Part shown: positions 5,692 through 10,161 of the stretch, piece by piece
How positions within the stretch are numbered: position 1 is the stretch's first letter
Layout: each line of letters begins with the position of its first letter
Assembly: GCA_903970295.1 (NCBI GenBank)
Contig: CAJCHQ010000357.1
Location: forward strand, 1-10,161
Direction of reading: 5' to 3'
Length of the DNA: 10,161 bases
Source: Bryobacterales bacterium
GTDB taxonomy: Bacteria; Cyanobacteriota; Vampirovibrionia; Obscuribacterales; Obscuribacteraceae
The notes under the pieces: generated by a model
The model's input: only the letters and a program-made list of their open reading frames with translations
What the model was told of the DNA's origin: nothing
The model's database searches: none
Translations under genes and position numbers: made by a program

Positions 5692-5773
5692 CACCACAAT
5701 CACCGAACTAGACCAACAACTGTCCAAAACTGCATCTTAGCGATCGAGAATTTTAAGTCACCAAGGAAAAGCA

Positions 5774-7237
5774 ATGAGTACACAAAATCTCAATCAAGGT
5801 CTTTCCTCGATTGTCATGACGATTTATCCGAACGGCATGGCGTTGATTCAAGGTCGGTTCAATCTTTCGTTGAAGCAAGGCGCAAACCGGGTGCAACTGA
5901 CGGGTTTGCCAGACGCGCTCGTGGTCGAAAGTCTTTATCCCGACACATTCAATGGACCAGCCGGCGCGGATGAATCGGGCATCGTCACGGTCGGCTCGAT
6001 TGTCCATCACGGACGAGACCTCTCGTGGCAAACTTTGCAAGCCAGAGCAGTCGCTTCTGGGCTGCCATTGGCTATCAGACACGCAGAGACGACACATCAC
6101 ACTGCCCAAGTGCTTGGCACACTGCTGGCGTACGATGGCCGCTCAGCATTGGTCAAATCTGGCAGCTCCGTACGGCATCTGCAGCACGTGGTCAGTATCG
6201 ACTATCCGGAATCGATCTTGGCAGGAGTGTCACTGACTTCCTCTCTGTTTGCCGAACTCACAGTCGACAAGGGCGGTGAATACGACGCGACATTTTTGTT
6301 CAACGCTCGCAACGTCAGCTGGAAAGCCGATCACAAGTGGATTCTGGACGAGAGGAACAAAACGCTGCGTTGGGACGGTGCCATATTCATCACCAACAAC
6401 TCCGGCAGTGATTATAAGGACGCCGAACTCTCGGTTGCTGCCGGCGATGTAGCACTCGAGGACAGCTTCGGTGGCTCGGGAGCACCTGAAGGTGGTGGTG
6501 GCATGCGTTTGCTCGGCGCTCGAGTCGCGACCGCAGCTCCCAAGCAAATCCGCAGCGCCGAAGTAAGCAGCCTGGGTCAAGTCAAGTTGTTCAAGATTCC
6601 AACTCTTGTCACGATCGAGCAAGGTGATTCGCAACGAATTCCGCTCATGCTCGTTAACAGTGTCGGCATCAAAGTCGAATACCGCGTCAAACACCAGGGC
6701 GATTGGCGCAATCGGCAGTCGGTCGAGCAGGATGTGGAACGCGTGTTGATTTTCGACAACACCCCCGAGAACAAGCTTGGACAACCGCTTCCGGGCGGCC
6801 GTGTGACAGTGCTACAGCGTGACGAAAATGGTCATCTTCGTCAGACCGGCGGCACGACCCTGGCAGACACAGCCAGGGGCGAAACAGTGCGTGCAGAAAT
6901 CGGCAGCGATTTCGACATCACAGCAGTGCGGACGGTTGTCAGCCAGACGGTGGAAAAAGCACCGGACGAAGAGCAACCGGCACCCGAGCCAAATCAGCGG
7001 CGAGCGACCAAAAATTACGCGACGCGCGTATGCAAGGTAGAAATCAACAACGGCAAAGACGAGGCGATCGAAGTCGTACTCGAAGAAGTGCTGTCCATGG
7101 TCGATTCGCTCATCGAAGGTCACGGTCTGGAGGAAACGGCGCCACAGCAATTCCAGAAAATTGTCGCAGTCGCCGCCAACACCAAAGCCACGGTAAATTA
7201 CACGGTGCGCACCACCATTCTCACTTACGACAAATAA
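5774..7237 (+). CDS. DUF4139 domain-containing protein
   Basis: 487 residues, function unknown. The layout follows the DUF4140/DUF4139 (MuiA-like) family. An N-terminal strand-rich part runs VMTIYPNGMALIQGRF (14-29) to QLTGLPDALVVESLYPD (41-57). The core motif is NVSWKADHKWIL (180-191), then ITNNSGSDYKDAELSVAAGD (206-225). The C-terminal half has LPGGRVTVLQRDENG (339-353), VRAEIGSDFDIT (372-383) and a closing strand-rich section, KVEINNGKDEAIEVVLEEVL (421-440). A Gly-rich loop (233-243) may be flexible. Many relatives are exported, but this one has no signal peptide or membrane segment and should be cytosolic, perhaps tethered through the small membrane protein encoded just upstream. AAGGA (5763-5767) lies 6 bases before the ATG. 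Family assignment is from remembered motifs, not a search. Confidence 0.75.
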   Translation: MSTQNLNQGLSSIVMTIYPNGMALIQGRFNLSLKQGANRVQLTGLPDALVVESLYPDTFNGPAGADESGIVTVGSIVHHGRDLSWQTLQARAVASGLPLAIRHAETTHHTAQVLGTLLAYDGRSALVKSGSSVRHLQHVVSIDYPESILAGVSLTSSLFAELTVDKGGEYDATFLFNARNVSWKADHKWILDERNKTLRWDGAIFITNNSGSDYKDAELSVAAGDVALEDSFGGSGAPEGGGGMRLLGARVATAAPKQIRSAEVSSLGQVKLFKIPTLVTIEQGDSQRIPLMLVNSVGIKVEYRVKHQGDWRNRQSVEQDVERVLIFDNTPENKLGQPLPGGRVTVLQRDENGHLRQTGGTTLADTARGETVRAEIGSDFDITAVRTVVSQTVEKAPDEEQPAPEPNQRRATKNYATRVCKVEINNGKDEAIEVVLEEVLSMVDSLIEGHGLEETAPQQFQKIVAVAANTKATVNYTVRTTILTYDK

Positions 7238-7260
7238 ACGGCACACAGAAGAGAAACTGC

Positions 7261-7313
7261 AATCAGACGACCGCTGGCGCACCAGAATTGGTACCAGCGG
7301 TCGTTGTGATTTT
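7261..7313 (+). terminator. Strong terminator after the DUF4139 gene
   Basis: ACGACCGCTGG (7267-7277) pairs perfectly with CCAGCGGTCGT (7294-7304). ACCA/TGGT pair within the loop and AATCA (7261-7265) pairs with TGATT (7307-7311) outside. A short T run (7310-7313) follows. It lies 23 bases after the stop codon and should separate the DUF4139 unit from the TPR-like gene. Confidence 0.75.
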
Positions 7314-7337
7314 CTCCGAATGCCGCAAGGAGTGTTT

Positions 7338-7976
7338 ATGTCTGATTCAAGACTCGAGCAGATGGAAGCGATGTTCAAGCAAGTGCAAACACTCTCGCTA
7401 ACCAAAGGCAATTATCAAAAAGGTCTGGCGATCACGAGAAAAGTTGCACGACTGGCTGACGAAATAGCCGCCAGTGCGCCGAATAGCCGCGATCACGTGA
7501 GTGCATTGATGTTGCACTTTTACTCGGTTTTATGGTTTTCGGCCATGAGTCGGAAGAACGAGGCTTCACTGCGAACTCAGGCTTATAACATCTGCGAAGA
7601 GGCTGTCGTTATTCAGCTGGAAGGTCCACCTGACCAAACTGTCGCTCACGCCTGTTATAACCTCGGCATCGATCTGTGTGAGCGCGAGAAACAAACGGCA
7701 AAAGCTCTCTTATATTTGAAAACAGCACGGACGATTGCCCGCCATCTGCCTGAAGACCAGAATCCAATTGAGTTTGGATGGCGAGTCACGTATGGAATCG
7801 CTAAGTGCGAGAGCGACCGGGGAGACCCCGAAGAAGCTTGCCGAGTTCTGCGCAGGGTCCTGGCAAACCGGCGTCCAAATCTGAACAGGTGGATAGAGTT
7901 GCGGTCGTTTGCCAAATGCGCAGAACTTCTGGCCAAGTCCATTCTCGATTGCCGGGAGCGGGCGGCTCAGAAGTAG
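7338..7976 (+). CDS. TPR-like helical repeat protein
   Basis: 212 residues, all-helical in character. ATG at 7338 is chosen over the in-frame ATG at 7320 because AAGGAG (7327-7332) lies between them, 5 bases before 7338. Two segments have the spacing of tetratricopeptide repeats. In 103-136 (AHACYNLGIDLCEREKQTAK, ending near ARHL) the small residues A, Y, G and A fall at typical TPR positions. A weaker one is 147-178 (around YGIAKCESDRGDPEEACRVL). The N-terminal 100 residues are helical and may hold diverged repeats. There is no signal peptide or membrane segment, so the protein is probably a cytosolic scaffold. No catalytic motif is visible. The partner is unknown, and its position just after the DUF4139 unit only hints at a link. 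Confidence 0.7.
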   Translation: MSDSRLEQMEAMFKQVQTLSLTKGNYQKGLAITRKVARLADEIAASAPNSRDHVSALMLHFYSVLWFSAMSRKNEASLRTQAYNICEEAVVIQLEGPPDQTVAHACYNLGIDLCEREKQTAKALLYLKTARTIARHLPEDQNPIEFGWRVTYGIAKCESDRGDPEEACRVLRRVLANRRPNLNRWIELRSFAKCAELLAKSILDCRERAAQK

Positions 7977-7993
7977 GGCGCGCCACAGCCATT

Positions 7994-8038
7994 AGCGAGA
8001 GACACACTGCACTAAGCATGTAGACCGTGTCTCTCGCT
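7994..8038 (+). terminator. Terminator hairpin after the TPR-like gene
   Basis: AGCGAGAGACAC (7994-8005) pairs perfectly with GTGTCTCTCGCT (8027-8038) across a 21-base loop. The following bases (TCTCTGCA) are pyrimidine-rich but not a true T tract. It lies 18 bases after the stop codon. Confidence 0.65.
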
Positions 8039-8370
8039 TCTCTGCACGCTAGCGCGACTTGGCGCATATGACGCACGCACGCTAAAAAAAATTTGGCTCA
8101 ATCGAAATTTAAGAAATTGTGAACTTACCGACCCACTGCACCGAGACGCTCACAGATTCGCTCTTCCAGGCATCGGCACATGATGCAAGCGGCGCGAGCA
8201 CGCTTAACGCCGACGTCATAAAGCACTTTAAAACAACAATTATTGACCAGGGTTAGATGACCGGAGAACGTGCTTGTGTCTAGGCTCAGGATGTCACTTT
8301 ATTCAGCCGAAGAAAGGAAATTCTCTAAACCTACCACACGAAACCAACTCCAATCACTACCAAACCGAAA
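8039..8370. other. Intergenic region, little recognisable
   Basis: About 330 bases. An A8 run at 8084-8091 lies beside a weak nested hairpin, TAGCG (8050-8054) with CGCTA (8080-8084). A 45-codon frame from GTG 8119 to TAG lacks a ribosome binding site and is not called. I see no convincing -35/-10 pair for the downstream gene. Confidence 0.4.
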
Positions 8371-8784
8371 GTGTCATCTGCCATGCATTCATCAGTTCCG
8401 TCTGCAAGAGGTAAGTACATACCCACTCGCCCTGACTTGATCGAGATTCATCGTCGTCGTTACTTTCTCAGCGCGCAGGCCGCACTTCGTGGAGAGAAAG
8501 AGATTCGTCCGCCCTCTGATTGCGGTTTTCACTGGCAACCGGTCGAAATCAAATTCATCGAGGGCATCGAAAGCAAACTTCCACACACTCATTCACCGCT
8601 TGAATGGAGGGCAATTCTTTGTCAACGGTTGACGGCGGAAGAGCCTGTACCAGAACTCGATGCCAGACTCGATTCCTACGTGACGGCCTTGCGCGGTGCG
8701 GACCAGCCCCTGCCTCCGACGACATTCGAAGCTTCCAGAACAGATCCGCACGTCATTATCACCGACCTCACGTCCGAGCTTTAA
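8371..8784 (+). CDS. Hypothetical protein, 137 residues
   Basis: The frame reads from GTG 8371 (or ATG 8383, which removes four residues) to TAA at 8782-8784. Neither start has a clear Shine-Dalgarno sequence, in contrast with its neighbours. An in-frame stop at 8326-8328 limits the start to this vicinity. The protein is soluble, with no signal peptide or membrane helix. A basic N-terminal part (RPDLIEIHRRRYFLSAQAAL) is followed by a central helical portion (SPLEWRAILCQRLTAEEP) and an acidic C-terminus ending IITDLTSEL. I recognise no domain. The SPFH gene starts 120 bases downstream with only a weak hairpin between, so co-transcription is possible. Confidence is moderate because the coding call rests on frame length alone. 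Confidence 0.5.
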   Translation: MSSAMHSSVPSARGKYIPTRPDLIEIHRRRYFLSAQAALRGEKEIRPPSDCGFHWQPVEIKFIEGIESKLPHTHSPLEWRAILCQRLTAEEPVPELDARLDSYVTALRGADQPLPPTTFEASRTDPHVIITDLTSEL

Positions 8785-8904
8785 CCTGGTGCAGGAAATC
8801 CCGCGGTTCAGCACGATGGTGAAAGTGACGTGGGCTGACTCCGACTAACGCAACTGTCGAACAATCGCGACGACTTTTCTGTTCACATCAAGCGAGGACT
8901 CAAC

Positions 8905-9894
8905 ATGCTGTGCATAATTCTCTGCGTGGTTATCGCCATTGCTACCTGCGCCTGCTGCTTCGTGCTACCGATCAGCAAAACAAAAACTCTGGCTGCCGGA
9001 GCTGCCCTGTTCGGTGTCGCTCTGCTGATCTGCAGCGCCACTTTCGCCCCCACCGGCACGATCAAGATCGTGAGCTGGTTCGGCTCGATTCAGCCGGGCT
9101 ATGTTCCTGACCACGGTTTGTCGTTCATCAATCCTCTCGCCGGCACGACCGATGTGAACATCCAACGCCAGGAAGTGGTTCACGAGGATCCGCAGATTCG
9201 GACCGCGACGAACGGCGACAACTATCTGACTGTCGATGTCGTCATGCCTTACTCGATCAATCCCGAGACGGCCTGGAAGCTGTTCGGCAAGATTCAGGAT
9301 CCCAAGACGATGATGAATCGGCAGGCGGATGCTGCTTTGCGCCAGGGCATCTCAGAGCATGCTTGGACCGACGCTGTCAACAATGCCGATGGCAAAGTGG
9401 CGAATTCGATCGGCACGGCCTGGAAAGCGATGGTCACAAGCCAGCTGCTCACTGCCGGTTTGACGCAGGCGGAAGCAGACAACGCTTTCACTTTTTACCC
9501 GGTGCAGATCCGCAAGGCTTTGCCCGATCAGGTAGTCCAGGATGCCACGGCAGCCAAGTCGGCCGCTACTCAGAACCTCGCCACTCAGCAGACAATCACT
9601 GAGATCGCTGCTCAAATCGCCAAACGGCGGTCAAACGAGGGCGACGGGCTGAACAACATGCTGCGGGGTGCGCTTGGTCTGAATGAAGGCGACAAGCTGC
9701 CGCCCAACATCAGCATCGATCAGATCTCTCGTCTGGTGGGCGCTGTTGCAGATCTGGAGCGAGCGGGAGCGGTGGTGAAAATCGCCGATGATACGAAGCG
9801 TCCTGTGACGGTGATTCTCACCTCGGGTTCTCAGTCACCTGTGGCGATTGCACCGGGCTCGGACCCTGAGCCGGCACCAGTCGCCAGCAAGTAG
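8905..9894 (+). CDS. SPFH/Band 7 (prohibitin-like) membrane protein
   Basis: 329 residues. Two hydrophobic helices, about 1-22 and 29-49, precede a soluble SPFH domain starting near 55. The first helix is Cys-rich (C3, C7, C15, C17, C18) and C43 lies in the second. Typical Band 7 features are VSWFGSIQPGYVPDHGLSFI (56-75), then NPLAGTTDVNIQRQEVVHED, a DNYLTVDVVMPYSI strand and the helical ALRQGISEHAW region. Family members form membrane-microdomain scaffolds or protease regulators such as HflK/C, prohibitin and flotillin. The usual long C-terminal coiled coil is short here (around 215-245, QNLATQQTITEIAAQIAKRR) and is followed by an unfamiliar domain and a Pro/Ala-rich end. GAGGA (8894-8898) lies 6 bases before the ATG. 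No NfeD-type or FtsH partner gene is present in the window. Confidence 0.78.
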   Translation: MLCIILCVVIAIATCACCFVLPISKTKTLAAGAALFGVALLICSATFAPTGTIKIVSWFGSIQPGYVPDHGLSFINPLAGTTDVNIQRQEVVHEDPQIRTATNGDNYLTVDVVMPYSINPETAWKLFGKIQDPKTMMNRQADAALRQGISEHAWTDAVNNADGKVANSIGTAWKAMVTSQLLTAGLTQAEADNAFTFYPVQIRKALPDQVVQDATAAKSAATQNLATQQTITEIAAQIAKRRSNEGDGLNNMLRGALGLNEGDKLPPNISIDQISRLVGAVADLERAGAVVKIADDTKRPVTVILTSGSQSPVAIAPGSDPEPAPVASK

Positions 9895-9940
9895 GGCGTT
9901 CGGAACCGGATCTCCCAAAGAATAAGCAATCGAAGCTTAT

Positions 9941-9978
9941 AGGTGGGTTTATCAGCGATGGATAAACCCACCTTTCCT
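9941..9978 (+). terminator. Strong terminator after the SPFH gene
   Basis: AGGTGGGTTTATC (9941-9953) and GATAAACCCACCT (9961-9973) form a perfect 13-bp stem with the 7-base loop AGCGATG. TTCCTCT follows. It lies 46 bases after the stop codon. Confidence 0.8.
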
Positions 9979-10017
9979 CTCATTCCTCATTTTGAATGTC
10001 ACTCTCGCCTCATAACT

Positions 10018-10049
10018 TTCAATCCCGATTTATTCATACATATAGTATG
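10018..10049 (+). promoter_or_regulatory. Promoter with dyad operator over the -10 box
   Basis: TATAGT (10041-10046) is a good -10 box, with TTCAAT (10018-10023) as a weak -35 at 17 bases spacing. The inverted repeat CATAC-ATATA-GTATG (10035-10049) overlaps the -10 hexamer, as in many repressor-controlled promoters. The downstream gene may therefore be regulated, possibly by its own product. Confidence 0.5.
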
Positions 10050-10065
10050 TTAAGCGGAGATCGGC

Positions 10066-10101
10066 ATGGATAAAGGGTATCCAGTGATATCCTCCGGATA
10101 G
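10066..10101 (+). other. Possible 11-residue leader ORF
   Basis: ATG at 10066 follows GCGGAGA (10054-10060) at 5 bases spacing and encodes MDKGYPVISSG before TAG at 10099-10101. The next ATG in the same frame (10108) opens the partial gene seven bases later. The small hairpin TATCC-TCC-GGATA (10088-10100) covers the GGATAG that would serve as that gene's weak ribosome binding site. Translation of the leader could therefore open it. This is speculative. Confidence 0.2.
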
Positions 10102-10107
10102 ATCGTC

Positions 10108-10161
10108 ATGGAAAATCACATTAAATCGGCTTTTAATCGTAGCTCGAGCTTGCTGGCAACC
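10108..10161 (+). CDS. Start of a gene cut by the window edge (18 residues seen)
   Basis: ATG at 10108 opens a frame that stays open to the end of the window, beginning MENHIKSAFNRSSSLLAT. The promoter at 10018-10046 lies in front of it. The Shine-Dalgarno sequence is weak (GGATAG). The visible residues are too few to suggest a family. Confidence 0.35.
   Translation, partial: MENHIKSAFNRSSSLLAT

Noticed and set aside
8119..8256. 45-codon frame from GTG in the gap before the hypothetical gene
   Set aside because: No ribosome binding site, an upstream stop two codons before the GTG, and no supporting neighbour.

Overview
The window is bacterial chromosomal DNA of roughly even base composition. 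Genes mostly carry strong Shine-Dalgarno sequences (AAGGAGG type), are spaced far apart, and most are followed by their own hairpin terminator. There is no integrase, transposase, tRNA, rRNA or CRISPR array. The protein types present are a PQQ-like beta-propeller lipoprotein, an HU with a lysine-rich histone-like tail, a DUF4139 protein and a two-helix SPFH protein. Together with long gaps this resembles large-genome environmental bacteria such as Candidatus Obscuribacter/Melainabacteria or planctomycete-like lineages. That placement is a guess from gene types, not a demonstrated assignment.

Layout: (1) 3-275, the 3' end of an unrecognised gene, ending at a GC-rich hairpin. (2) 402-1763, minus strand, an 8-bladed PQQ-like propeller lipoprotein, convergent with the first gene and with a perfect -10 box behind it. 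(3) A gene-poor divergent region, then a well-formed extended -10 promoter driving an HU-family protein with a KPAKKA-repeat tail (2358-2765) and a strong terminator. (4) About 550 bases with no gene on either strand that hold clustered hairpins, a CRP/FNR-like dyad and two hairpin plus T-tract signals, then a 48-residue small ORF with a ribosome binding site (3410-3556). (5) A CPA2-type cation:proton antiporter (3662-4906) and terminator. (6) A 475-base gap holding a 24-base tandem repeat built on a CCCGGG palindrome and a nested long stem-loop. (7) A small one-helix membrane protein (5440-5691) and a DUF4139 protein (5774-7237), probably co-transcribed, then a terminator. (8) A TPR-like protein (7338-7976) and terminator. 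(9) An unrecognised 137-residue protein (8371-8784) and an SPFH/Band 7 membrane protein (8905-9894) ended by a 13-bp terminator. (10) A promoter with a dyad over its -10 box, a tiny possible leader ORF and the start of a gene that runs off the end.

Functionally the window mixes nucleoid organisation (HU), envelope proteins (propeller lipoprotein, SPFH protein, small membrane protein) and ion homeostasis (antiporter). No single pathway links them. The least explained DNA lies in the two long non-coding stretches, 2870-3400 and 4980-5350. Orphan terminators, alternative stems and repeats there suggest unannotated RNAs or regulatory elements. This was read by eye and no database search was possible.
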